Position numbers and translations under genes: made by a program | In this document: one piece after another, positions 19,385-28,049 of the stretch | How positions within the stretch are numbered: position 1 is the first letter of the stretch | How the letters are laid out: each line of letters begins with the position of its first letter | Notes under the pieces: model-generated | The model's input: the letters and a program-made list of their open reading frames with translations, nothing else | What the model was told of the DNA's origin: nothing | Database searches by the model: none | Origin: Gammaproteobacteria bacterium | Lineage (GTDB): Bacteria > Pseudomonadota > Gammaproteobacteria > Ga0077536 | Length of the DNA stretch: 44,161 nucleotides | Direction of reading: 5' to 3' | NCBI GenBank assembly: GCA_016209015.1 | Contig: JACQWY010000034.1 | Location: 1 to 44,161 of the forward strand

Positions 19385-20587
19385 CTAGGGTTGCGCAGTG
19401 CACGGCGCTGCAATGAGCTTCTCGAGCTCGCGTTCGACCCAACCGTAGCCGATGTGCTCTTGTTCCAGGCGCAAGCCGGGTTGAATGCGGTCGAAGCGCA
19501 GATCGTCGTAAAGCGCCCCTTCCTCTGGTGTCAGGCGTTCCAGCTCGTGCCGGACCGGCTGGCGTTCCACGCCCCACTGCATTCGATGCGTCTGGAGCGT
19601 CAGCCGGTCCATCAGGAATGACGAGACCCGCGGCAGGTGATGCCGCAACTGGTGGAGTATCGCGAATCCGTGCGTGTCGATGTCCCCCCAGTAGTGGATC
19701 GCGCAGCGCTGCATCCACGCGGCGCTGGCCAGCGCGTCCCAGCCGTACCCGGCACCGAATACGACGAGCGACCTCGGCGCCCGCGGGAAGGCCAGAAAAT
19801 TCGTCTCGTTCTCCGTGATGAAAACGCGCGTCGCGGGAATTTCGAGCGTCGCGAAGCTTGCGGCGTCCAAGCTGATGTCGGGAAGACCACGGCAGCCCGG
19901 GAGGCTCGGCAACGCAGGGTCGAGCAGCCGGAACCGCAGCCGCACGGGTTTTGCGCGAAATCCGTAGCGCCGCTCGAAGTGCGCCGCTCCCGATACCGAT
20001 GTGTCTATGTAATCGGCCGACAATGCGAGATCCAGCCACTCGGCGAGCACGCCCCGGTGGGTTTCGATGAATTTGCTGTCGTTGCCCGGGATATCGATCT
20101 GACGCAGGTAGGTCCCCGGGCGCGGGTGCGCCTCCAGCCAGGCGACGACGGACAGGAGGCGCGTCCACGGTTCCTCCAGCGCGAGCGCCTGCAGCGGTCG
20201 CTTCGACAGCCAGGCCAGTAATGCCGGTCTTTCGGCCGCAGTCTGCTGCCAGAGATGCCGAAAGCGCTGCGCATCGCGCGCGCGTCCGACCAGGGCGAGC
20301 GCGTCCTCCAGTGAGTCGACCCACACCGCATGCGGTAGACGTTGCCGGCCCTGGACGCGATGTGTCGTCTCACGCGTTTCGACCCGTACCTGGCGCATCT
20401 GCATCATCGTCCGCTCCCAGGCGCGGACCGCCTCGAAGCGATCCGAGAGATCGGCGGTGCCCGGCGCCTTCAGGCGCAGACGCAGCGGCCAGGCGATAGC
20501 GTCGCTCACGCACGCCCGCAACAACTCGCCGCGAACCCACAGTCGTTCGACTTGCGCGCGCAAGTCTGCCGGCGTGGTCCAGCTCAC
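19385..20587 (-). CDS. jetD: Wadjet nuclease subunit JetD (DUF3322/DUF2220)
   Basis: This 400-residue protein is the nuclease of a Wadjet defence system; in studied systems JetD is a toprim-fold, topoisomerase VI-like enzyme that cuts closed circular plasmid DNA. The N-terminal half (1-195) has the helical DUF3322-like start and YLRQIDIPGNDSKFIE. The C-terminal toprim half has the catalytic-type glutamate in VFITENETNF (255-264), GAGYGWDAL and the DxD motif in YWGDIDTHGF (299-308). RLEQEHI near 373-379 is also family-like. It starts with a GTG that overlaps the jetC stop (GTGA at 20584-20587). All expected motifs are present, so I infer an active enzyme. Confidence 0.92.
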   Translation of the reverse strand: MSWTTPADLRAQVERLWVRGELLRACVSDAIAWPLRLRLKAPGTADLSDRFEAVRAWERTMMQMRQVRVETRETTHRVQGRQRLPHAVWVDSLEDALALVGRARDAQRFRHLWQQTAAERPALLAWLSKRPLQALALEEPWTRLLSVVAWLEAHPRPGTYLRQIDIPGNDSKFIETHRGVLAEWLDLALSADYIDTSVSGAAHFERRYGFRAKPVRLRFRLLDPALPSLPGCRGLPDISLDAASFATLEIPATRVFITENETNFLAFPRAPRSLVVFGAGYGWDALASAAWMQRCAIHYWGDIDTHGFAILHQLRHHLPRVSSFLMDRLTLQTHRMQWGVERQPVRHELERLTPEEGALYDDLRFDRIQPGLRLEQEHIGYGWVERELEKLIAAPCTAQP

Positions 20588-23500
20588 GATGTCGCCGCTG
20601 CAGTCGCGGCCTTCTGTGCGCGGTACTCCTCGATGCTCAGGCAGCGCAGTCGCGAATCACGCCCGCCCTCGTTGTGCACGAAGCCGACACTGGAAACGAA
20701 CGGTTCGATGACGTGGATCTTCTGCAGCGGGGTGACGATCAGGAGCTGCAGGTTCAATTGCTGGAACAGGCGCAAGCCGTACTGCGCCGATTCGTCGGAG
20801 CCGCGCCCGAAAGCCTCGTCGATGACGACGAACCGGAAGGAACGCGAACGCACGGCGCCCCATTCCAGGCCGAACTGGTAGGCGAGGCTCGCGGCCAGCA
20901 CCGTGTACGCGAGCTTCTCCTTCTGGCCGCCGGACTTGCCGCCGGAGTCCGAGTAGTGCTCATGCTCCGCGCCGTCGGCACGCCAACGTTCGCTTGCCGA
21001 GAACAGGAAGCCGTTGCGCACGTCCGTGACTTTCGCGGTCCAGCGGCGATCGGCATCCGCGTATCCCTCGCGACCTCGAAAGCGATCGACGATGCCTTTG
21101 ACTTGCAGGAATTTCGCTTCCGAATACTGTTCGTCGGCGGAGCCGCTGAGCGCCCCTTCCGTGCAGGCACGCAGATCCTGCAGGAAATCGCGGATTTCCG
21201 GATCCGGGGTCGGTTGGGCCTGCAGCTTGATGTAGCGCCCCGGGTTGTAGTCGATGACTTGCAGTGACCGGTTGATGGTCTCGACCCGATCCTTGATCGT
21301 CTCCCGCTCGCGGGCGAGCTGGGCGTTGAAGTTCGCAATCTCGTTGATCGTGTTGACGTTGAGCAGCTCCTTGAAGCGCTGCTCGAAGCGGGGCAGATCG
21401 TCGCGCCGCAATGCTTCCAGCAAGCGTTCGAATTCGGCCAGGGCCTGCAGGCTCGCATCCATCTCGACGGTCTCGGCTTTGTACTCTTCGATGAAGCCGC
21501 GCATGGCGTCGACAATATGCTCGGTCAGGCGAACCAGGCGTTTGTCTTCTGCGTCGATGCGCTCCTGCAACCACTTGCGGACCTCCTGCTCCCGGTTGTC
21601 ACAGGATTCGACGGACAGGTGGTGCGCGCCGAGCGCTTCGTTGCGCCAGTTCTCGAGGCGCTCGAGGAGCGCGCTGCCCAGCGGTGCGCCGTCGCAGACT
21701 GCCTGGGCCTGAATCCGGAGGTCCTGCGTAGCTTCGTTCTTGCTCTTGAGCTCGCCTCGCTTACCCAGCGCATCGGCGTGCGCCTGCTCCACACTGTCGA
21801 GCCGTTTGCGGGCTTCGTCCAGTTGCCGGCCGAGGAGCTGCAGGGCATTGGACGACGCCTCGAGCTGCCTTCGTTCCTCGGCGAGTGCCGCGATTTCGCG
21901 GGCGGGGCTCTGCCAGTCGATGTCCGTGTGACGCGTGAATTCTTCCAGCTTCGCGATCGCTTCCAGCCGGGCCTCGACCGCTTGGCGCTCGTCCTGGATC
22001 CGCGCGATTTGCCGGCCGCGCATCGCGAGGCCCTCTTCCAGGAGCTTGCGTCGCTGCCGCAGGGCGTTGAGCTTGTCGGCATTGCTCCAGCCGAGCACGT
22101 AGCGGCTGCGGTCGCCGATGGCGCTGCGATCGTCCTTCTCGTGGCGCCCCGTCGCATCCTTGATCTGGCCGGCACGCGTGATGGCCCGGCTCTCACGCCG
22201 GAATTGCTCCGCACTGTCACAACAGGCCACGTCGAAGCGGTGGCGCAGCTCCTGTTCCAGCCAGGCGTAGTGCGGCGAGTCCTGTTTGATCGCGAGCTTT
22301 CTGACGAGGGAATCCGGATGCAGCGCGATCTCGTGTGCGGCCTTCTTCGCCCGGACCTGGAAATAGACGAGGCGCCCGCGCAGGTGCTCGCGGTCGACCC
22401 ATTCGGAAACGGCTTTGTAGTGCGGCTCCGGCACCAGCAACGCGAGACCGAAACCGCGCAGCAGCCGCTCGGCCGCACCTTCCCAGGCCCGTTCGTCGTC
22501 GCGGACCTGGACGAGCTCGCCCGCGAACGGCAGCTCGTCTTCACCGATCCGCAGCGCTGCGCACAGCGCGTCACGGATGCGGATCTGCGCGGCGTCGATA
22601 TTGCTCTTCCGGCGTTCCAGGCTCTCGATCTCCGACGCCAATGCCGTGTGATCTTCATGCGCTTTGCGAAAGCCGAACTCCTCTTCGAGCTCCTGGTTGC
22701 GGAGATCCGCGTGGCGCTCGCGCAGAGCGTTCGCCTGCGTGCCGATGGCATGCTGCTGGGCGAGAAAGGCGGTCGCGTCGGCGGGTGGTGTCTCGTCGAT
22801 GCGCGCCAGCAAGGCGCTGTGGCGCTCGGCTCTCTGCTGACGCCCGCTCTTCTCGACTTCCTTGCGCCGGATCTCGGCGGCCAGGTGCTCGAGACGATCG
22901 CCGCCGTTCTCGCGCAGGTCGCGCTCGAGACGGCTCACTTCGTCGCGCGCGGCGTCGCGCTCCGCGGTCAGGCGCGCCAGGAGGGCGTCACACCGTTCCG
23001 TCTCTTCGCACAGGAGCTGCAGGCGCCGGTCCAGAAGTTCGCCCTTGAGCCGAGCGAAATAGGGCCGCAGCGCGTCCCGCCCGTCGCGCAGACCTTGAAT
23101 GACGGTGCTGAGCTCGGCGTGGCGCCGGCCGTTCATCACCAGCGGCGTGAGCAGCTCGACCTGCCGCTTGGCCTTGAGCACCGCCTGGTGAGCGCGGTCC
23201 AAATCCTCGAAATGCCCGATCAGCTTCTCGATACGCGTCTCGACGTCGAAGGGCTCCAGCATATGGTTGCGTACGAATTCCGTCAGATTGCCCACGGACT
23301 TCATCGACACGGTCTGATGAAAGAGCTCGAGCGCCTGCTCATGCTCGATGCCGAAGCGCCGGCGAAACCATGCCCCGTAGGCCGGGAACGTATCGAAAGG
23401 CTCGCAGTCCGCCCGGCGCAGCTTCTTGCGCAGGGCGGTGACGTCGCTGCCGAAGCCCGCGAAGTCCGCGGCGATGGTCATGGCGCGTTCCGCCGCCACG

Positions 23501-23952
23501 TAGAGTCGCGCCGGCGGACCCTGCGGATCCCTGAGCCAGAACACCTGCGCCAGCGTGATCGCCTGGTCGTAGCCTTCATTGCGGAACACACCGAGGATCA
23601 CCGAGTAGCTCGACGCATCGCGCAGCGCCACCGCCCGCGCGCTGCCCGTTGCCTCGCTGCGCTCGCTCTTGTAATGGCCGAGCACGTAGGATCGCAAGCT
23701 GCGCTCGCGGGTCTCGGCCCCGGCGGCCTTGTTGTAGGCGACGCGCTGCGGCGGCACGAGCAGGGTCGTGATCGCGTCGACGAGCGTGGATTTGCCGGAG
23801 CCGATGTCCCCGGTCAGCAGCCCGTTGCGGCCCGCGAGCTCGTAGGTCCACACGCGCTTGTCGAACGTGCCCCAGTTCAGTACCTCGAGCCGCTGCAGGC
23901 GGAAGCCCACCCGGGTCTCGTCGCCGACGAAATCCAAATGGAGCGTCGACAC
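20584..23952 (-). CDS. jetC: Wadjet SMC-like ATPase JetC
   Basis: This 1122-residue protein is the SMC/MukB-like motor of the Wadjet complex, which extrudes DNA loops to sense small circular molecules. The N-terminal head has LNWGTFDKRVW and Walker A GDIGSGKST (48-56). Long charged coiled-coil arms (about 290-900) surround a hinge-like centre around 500-640. The C-terminal head has the ABC signature SGGKSGGQKEKLAY (about 1003-1016) and Walker B FVVIDEAFGRGSDES (catalytic glutamate about 1046). The start is a GTG one base after the jetB stop, and the stop overlaps the jetD start. The length and motif order fit JetC; MksB of the related condensins is the main alternative name. Confidence 0.95.
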   Translation of the reverse strand: MSTLHLDFVGDETRVGFRLQRLEVLNWGTFDKRVWTYELAGRNGLLTGDIGSGKSTLVDAITTLLVPPQRVAYNKAAGAETRERSLRSYVLGHYKSERSEATGSARAVALRDASSYSVILGVFRNEGYDQAITLAQVFWLRDPQGPPARLYVAAERAMTIAADFAGFGSDVTALRKKLRRADCEPFDTFPAYGAWFRRRFGIEHEQALELFHQTVSMKSVGNLTEFVRNHMLEPFDVETRIEKLIGHFEDLDRAHQAVLKAKRQVELLTPLVMNGRRHAELSTVIQGLRDGRDALRPYFARLKGELLDRRLQLLCEETERCDALLARLTAERDAARDEVSRLERDLRENGGDRLEHLAAEIRRKEVEKSGRQQRAERHSALLARIDETPPADATAFLAQQHAIGTQANALRERHADLRNQELEEEFGFRKAHEDHTALASEIESLERRKSNIDAAQIRIRDALCAALRIGEDELPFAGELVQVRDDERAWEGAAERLLRGFGLALLVPEPHYKAVSEWVDREHLRGRLVYFQVRAKKAAHEIALHPDSLVRKLAIKQDSPHYAWLEQELRHRFDVACCDSAEQFRRESRAITRAGQIKDATGRHEKDDRSAIGDRSRYVLGWSNADKLNALRQRRKLLEEGLAMRGRQIARIQDERQAVEARLEAIAKLEEFTRHTDIDWQSPAREIAALAEERRQLEASSNALQLLGRQLDEARKRLDSVEQAHADALGKRGELKSKNEATQDLRIQAQAVCDGAPLGSALLERLENWRNEALGAHHLSVESCDNREQEVRKWLQERIDAEDKRLVRLTEHIVDAMRGFIEEYKAETVEMDASLQALAEFERLLEALRRDDLPRFEQRFKELLNVNTINEIANFNAQLARERETIKDRVETINRSLQVIDYNPGRYIKLQAQPTPDPEIRDFLQDLRACTEGALSGSADEQYSEAKFLQVKGIVDRFRGREGYADADRRWTAKVTDVRNGFLFSASERWRADGAEHEHYSDSGGKSGGQKEKLAYTVLAASLAYQFGLEWGAVRSRSFRFVVIDEAFGRGSDESAQYGLRLFQQLNLQLLIVTPLQKIHVIEPFVSSVGFVHNEGGRDSRLRCLSIEEYRAQKAATAAATS

Positions 23953-23953
23953 T

Positions 23954-24643
23954 TCAGTCCTCGCCTTTCGCCTTGGCCTTCAGCGCGGCATCCGCGACCG
24001 CGAGCGCCGTGCGATAAACCTCGAGCCGCGTATCGAGGTCCGCGAGCCACTGGGCATCGACGTAGGCCTTGAGGATGCGCCTCACCTCGTAATGGCCCGA
24101 GTCCTGGCCGCTCCCGGCCGGCGGTTTCAGCCGGCGCAGGAAGCCGAGATCCGCAACCTTCGAAATCGTCGCATCGACTTGATCGACGAGTCGCGCCTCG
24201 TTCGTGCCGTCGGGCAGGAACACCCGCATCAGCTCGGCGATTTCGTCGCGCCCGAGCACGAGGCGCGTGTCGCCGCCGCTGGCATCGAACTCCGCGAGCC
24301 GCTTGCGCAGCAAGGCAAGCATGAGGCTGACTGCATAAGACAGCGGCCGCCGCGCAATCAGGCGGGGTATACGCGGCGCGCCGTCGTCTTCGTCGGGATC
24401 GGGGCGGCTCTTGAGAAAGGCATAGCCTTCGGCCTCGTCGAGCAGCAGATCGAGCAGCAGGATCGCCGCCTGTTCGCGGACCCGCGCTTGTAATCGCAAG
24501 AGGCTTCCCCAGAGGCGTTCATCGTCCTCGCGATAAACCACCCCTTTGAGCAGATGCACGAGCAGCAACGACAGCTCGGGCACGGGCGGCAGGGCCTTCG
24601 AGCCGGTGTTCCCGGCAGAATCGTCGTGCGGGGTTTCGTCCAT
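23954..24643 (-). CDS. jetB: Wadjet subunit JetB (DUF4194, MukE/MksE-like)
   Basis: This subunit of about 229 residues is the KITE-type winged-helix partner that bridges the JetA kleisin in the Wadjet complex. The frame shows ELSLLLVHLLKGVVYREDDE, RRPLSYAVSLMLALLRKRL and a C-terminal winged-helix-like VDQVDATISKVADLGFLRRL, as in DUF4194 proteins. Either a GTG (24646) or the next ATG (24643) could start it; GAGGA sits upstream and I chose the ATG. The jetA stop is 12 bp before, so the genes are tightly packed. Nothing looks damaged. Confidence 0.9.
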   Translation of the reverse strand: MDETPHDDSAGNTGSKALPPVPELSLLLVHLLKGVVYREDDERLWGSLLRLQARVREQAAILLLDLLLDEAEGYAFLKSRPDPDEDDGAPRIPRLIARRPLSYAVSLMLALLRKRLAEFDASGGDTRLVLGRDEIAELMRVFLPDGTNEARLVDQVDATISKVADLGFLRRLKPPAGSGQDSGHYEVRRILKAYVDAQWLADLDTRLEVYRTALAVADAALKAKAKGED

Positions 24644-24655
24644 CACCGAGCGTCC

Positions 24656-26128
24656 TCAGCGCGTGAAAATCACGCGCGGCAGCCGGGCCACGCGCTCCAC
24701 CAGCCCGCCGTCGGCATCACGGGCCTGCCAGCGGATCGGCTCCTCGATCGCTTCGTCGACGACGGCACGCAGTTCGTACGCCGTGCCGCTGCCGGGTTCG
24801 CAATGGGCGAGCTCCAGGTAGGCGACGAGCTCCGCGAGCCCTTGCTGCAAGGGCTCGTCCCGCAGGACTTCGCGGAGCGTGGCCTGCGCCGCGCGGCGCA
24901 GCGCGCGTCGAACTGCTTCGCGCAGTCGCGCCTTGTCCACCACGATCTGCCCGAAGAGGCGCGCGGTGTCGACATTCTCCTCGTCTACATCGAAAACAAG
25001 CTCCGCGAAGCGCGGTTTGAAGCTCGGCGTGAACAGCGGCCGCTCGAACGGCAGATCGACCTCGGCGCCCATCTCCGCAATGGTCATGACGCCGTTTGTG
25101 GGCGGCGCGCTGCGCAATCCCAGCGCCTTGCTTTCGATGCCGCGCAGGAGCTCGAGGATCCGGCGGTTCTCGAGGAACGCCCGGTCGTCCAGGAAGCGGC
25201 GAAGCTGCTGCGACAATTGCGCCACGGTGCGCTGCGCGTGTTCGCCGGCTTCCAGCCAGTCGTAGTGTACGCGGCGCGTTCGCGGTTCGGGTTCGAGCGC
25301 CGCCACGGCGGGCAGGGCGAGCACCCGGGCAAGCCGCTCCGACAGCTCGTCCTGCCGCCGGCTCGACATCAGGAAATCCCAGAAGGCACGAAAACTGCGC
25401 CCCTGGTCGGAATCGCCGATCGCATCGCGTTCTCCCATGATCTCCTCGAGCAGCTCGCCCTTGCTGCCTTCCCACAACGCGATCTTCTCGCGCACTTTGC
25501 GATCGAGGCTGCGGAAATTGTGCTCGACCTCGCGGAAGTCGGCGAGGAGCTCGCGCGCGAGTTGCTGGAATTGGAGGAAGCGATCCTTGACCGCGGTGTC
25601 GTCGAGCAGCGGCACGTCGCCGGCGAGCGCCCGGGCGATCTCGGCGTCCAGCTCGCCGCGCTTCCGGCGCAGGTCCTCGACGCGCTTCTGCGGATCCGCC
25701 TCGGAGCCGGCGTTGATCTGTTCGAGCAGCGCGAAGAGCGTCAGCAGACGGGATTCCGTGCCCACGAACGGACGCTCGGTCAGGGCCGCGAGCCAGGCGA
25801 TCGCCTTCTCGGTGGCGGGCGTGAGGTCGAACTGCGCCTCGTCCGTGCCGGGCTTGTAGAACTTGCGCAGCCAGCCCTTTTCGGGCGAAGCCCAGTCGGT
25901 CATATATTCGGGCGCGCTTCGGGGGTAGGCCTCCGCGCCGAGCTGTTCACGGAGCGCGTAGAGCTCGTCCTCGAGCGCTTCGGCGAGATCCGCCGCGCTC
26001 ATCGTCCGGACGTTCGGGGCCACGAACGCGCGGTGCAGGAAGCTCGCGATGAGCACCGCATGGGGCGAAGCGAGCAGCCGCCAGGCCGGATGGCGGTCGC
26101 GCAGGCTGGCGAGCGTGGCGTGATCCAT
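24656..26128 (-). CDS. jetA: Wadjet kleisin subunit JetA (DUF3375)
   Basis: This 490-residue protein is the kleisin-like JetA, first gene of the operon. I start it at the ATG at 26128 (MDHATLASLRDRHPAWRLL), which matches the usual DUF3375 opening; the longer open frame upstream is Arg/Pro-rich and not protein-like. The segments LASPHAVLIASFLHRAF, DWASPEKGWLRKFY, an Asp/Glu-rich helical centre and the FDVDEENVDTARLF region are typical of the family. Its product should link the JetC heads with JetB. No obvious ribosome site precedes the start, so the N-terminus is slightly uncertain. Confidence 0.9.
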   Translation of the reverse strand: MDHATLASLRDRHPAWRLLASPHAVLIASFLHRAFVAPNVRTMSAADLAEALEDELYALREQLGAEAYPRSAPEYMTDWASPEKGWLRKFYKPGTDEAQFDLTPATEKAIAWLAALTERPFVGTESRLLTLFALLEQINAGSEADPQKRVEDLRRKRGELDAEIARALAGDVPLLDDTAVKDRFLQFQQLARELLADFREVEHNFRSLDRKVREKIALWEGSKGELLEEIMGERDAIGDSDQGRSFRAFWDFLMSSRRQDELSERLARVLALPAVAALEPEPRTRRVHYDWLEAGEHAQRTVAQLSQQLRRFLDDRAFLENRRILELLRGIESKALGLRSAPPTNGVMTIAEMGAEVDLPFERPLFTPSFKPRFAELVFDVDEENVDTARLFGQIVVDKARLREAVRRALRRAAQATLREVLRDEPLQQGLAELVAYLELAHCEPGSGTAYELRAVVDEAIEEPIRWQARDADGGLVERVARLPRVIFTR

Positions 26129-26565
26129 GCGACCGTCACGCCGCGGTGAGCGGCGAGGACTCGTGCGCCCGGCGTCGAGGCGTCTGTCCAAACCCGAAAG
26201 CCGAGCGAGGGGCGGGCCGAGGATGGACGGAGGGCGTCGAAGCTCTCTTGCCCAAAGGGCCTGCGGCTGCCAAAGGATCACCTCGCGCGAGTGGGGGCGA
26301 GGCGGGATTCTAACAGGCGGACGCCGGGCGCTCATCGTCGCCGGACCCGAGCGAGCGGCCGCGAGGCGCGGCGCGGACCCCGGGCGCACAGACCGGGGAG
26401 TGGGCCCGGCTTTCCTCCTTGCCGGCCGCCGGGGGCGCGGCGGACGCTGCAGACGAGGATGACGCCGGGCGGCATGTGCCGACGGCGACAGGCGCAGGAC
26501 AGCCCCGACGGCTGCCGCTCACCGCCGAGCCGCTTATACTCGCGGCCAACGCAATGGAGAGCCCC
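26129..26565. other. Divergent intergenic region between jetA and the purine permease
   Basis: This 437-bp region should hold the promoters of jetABCD and of the permease. On the plus strand TATACT at 26535-26540 could be a -10, with a weak -35-like CTGCCG at 26512-26517; the permease ribosome site GGAG is at 26556-26559. I see no gene and no repeats worth claiming. Confidence 0.4.
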
Positions 26566-27849
26566 ATGGACCCGTTCCGCCTCCGCGAGAACGCGACGAC
26601 GATCCGCACCGAAGTCCTCGCCGGCGTGACGACCTGGCTCGCGATGGTCTACATCGTCGCGGTGAATCCCGGCATCCTCGGCACCACGGGCATGGACAAG
26701 GGCGCGATCTTCGCGGCGACGTGTCTCGGTGCGGGGCTCGCCTCGATCGTCATGGGGTTGTATGCGAACTATCCGCTCGCGCTCGCGCCGGGCATGGGTC
26801 TGAACGCCTACTTCGCGTTCGTCGTCGTCGCCGGCATGCACGTGCCGTGGCAGACCGCGCTCGGCGCGGTGTTCCTCTCGGGCCTGCTGTTCCTCGCCGT
26901 CTCGCTGCTGAGGCTCCGCGAATGGCTCATCGCTGCGATTCCGCTCTCGCTCAAGCTCGGCATCGGCGCCGGCATCGGCTTCTTTCTCGCGCTGATCGGT
27001 CTCGAACGCATGGGCGTCGTCGCCGCGAGTCCGGCGACGTTCGTCACGCTCGGTCACTTGAATGCGCCCGCGACGCTGCTCGCCGGCGCAGGCTTCGTGC
27101 TGACGGCGGCGCTCGCCGCGCGCGGCATCGCCTCGGCGGTCCTGATCGGCATCCTCGGCACCGCGCTCGCCGGCATTCCGGCCGGTCTCACGCATCTGCA
27201 GGGCGTGGTGTCGCTGCCGCCCTCGCTCGCGCCGACGTTCCTGCAGATGGACCTCGCGGGCGCGCTGGACCTCGGTGTCGCGAGCATCGTGCTCACGTTC
27301 TTCCTCGTCGACGTGCTCGACAACGCGGGGACGCTGATCGCCGTCACGCATCGCGCCGGGCTGATGCGCCCCGACGGCACGGTGCCGCGCCTGAGGCAGG
27401 CGCTGACCGCGGACTCCGGCGGCGCGATACTCGGTGCCGTGCTCGGTACTTCGACGGTGACGAGCTACATCGAGAGCGCCGCCGGGATCGCCGCCGGCGG
27501 GCGCACCGGTTTGACGGCCGTCGTCACCGGCCTGCTGTTCCTCGCGACGCTGTTCTTCGCGCCGCTCGCGCTGGCGCTTCCCGATTTCGCGACGGGCCCC
27601 GCGCTCGTCTTCGTCGCGACGCTCATGGCGCGCGCGCTCCGCGACGTCGACTGGGAGGATCTCACCGAATACCTGCCGGCCGTCGTCACCGCGCTCGCCC
27701 TGCCGTTCACGTTCTCGATCGCCGCCGGCATCGGCGTCGGCTTCATCGTGCACGCGGGGGTGAAGACCCTCGCGGGCCGCGCGCGCGAGGTGAGCGGCGC
27801 GGTGTGGCTGATCGCGGTGGCATCGGCGCTCAGGTTCGCGATCGAGTAG
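26566..27849 (+). CDS. NCS2-family purine permease (AzgA-type)
   Basis: This 427-residue inner-membrane protein belongs to the AzgA-like branch of the NCS2 family, which imports guanine, hypoxanthine or adenine with protons. I chose the ATG at 26566 because GGAGA lies six bases before it. Hydrophobic segments run through the whole length (about 12-14 spans). Family marks include TEVLAGVTTWLAMVYIVAVN at the start, ALAPGMGLNAYFAF in TM3, and the paired TM10 motif TSTVTSYIESAAGIAAGGRTG. FVDVLD-like residues appear as FFLVDVLDNAGTLI. The purine specificity cannot be told from the sequence alone. Confidence 0.92.
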   Translation: MDPFRLRENATTIRTEVLAGVTTWLAMVYIVAVNPGILGTTGMDKGAIFAATCLGAGLASIVMGLYANYPLALAPGMGLNAYFAFVVVAGMHVPWQTALGAVFLSGLLFLAVSLLRLREWLIAAIPLSLKLGIGAGIGFFLALIGLERMGVVAASPATFVTLGHLNAPATLLAGAGFVLTAALAARGIASAVLIGILGTALAGIPAGLTHLQGVVSLPPSLAPTFLQMDLAGALDLGVASIVLTFFLVDVLDNAGTLIAVTHRAGLMRPDGTVPRLRQALTADSGGAILGAVLGTSTVTSYIESAAGIAAGGRTGLTAVVTGLLFLATLFFAPLALALPDFATGPALVFVATLMARALRDVDWEDLTEYLPAVVTALALPFTFSIAAGIGVGFIVHAGVKTLAGRAREVSGAVWLIAVASALRFAIE

Positions 27850-28019
27850 ACCTCGCGGGCGCGCGGCGCGCGTGACTTCGCCGCGCATGCCGTCGACCAC
27901 GGCCTCGTCTCCGTCTGCAATGCTTCGAGGATGCCCGGCAGGTTCGCGACCGCCGGCAGCGCGAGCTCGCGCGCGACGATCGCGCCGTGCCGGCCCACGG
28001 CCGGGCTGGTCGTCGCGAC
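27850..28019 (-). pseudogene. Remnant of a PEP-utilising enzyme mobile domain
   Basis: On the minus strand the gap before the GT2 gene reads VATTSPA, then GRHGAIVARELALPAVANLP, close to the conserved phosphohistidine domain of PEP synthase or rifampicin phosphotransferase relatives (TTSPAWTPLFA...SHGAIVARELGIPAV). About 20 residues between TTSPA and the HGAIVAREL block are missing. Near 27908 one base appears lost, after which DGDEAVVDGMRGEV continues in another frame, matching the domain's usual end. A TAG lies upstream in frame and nothing else of the enzyme is present. Confidence 0.65.
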
Positions 28020-28049
28020 AGTCGTCGGCTACGCTCGCCGCCTCAGCAC

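Noticed and set aside
21517-24072. 851-codon plus-strand frame opposite jetC
   Set aside because: It is the shadow of the SMC-like coding strand; no motifs, no ribosome site, and jetC has all ATPase motifs.
19385-26128. MukBEF/MksBEF chromosome condensin instead of a defence system
   Set aside because: The fourth gene has the DUF3322/DUF2220 toprim layout and the gene order is JetA-B-C-D; a MksBEFG reading is closely related and was kept only as an alternative name.
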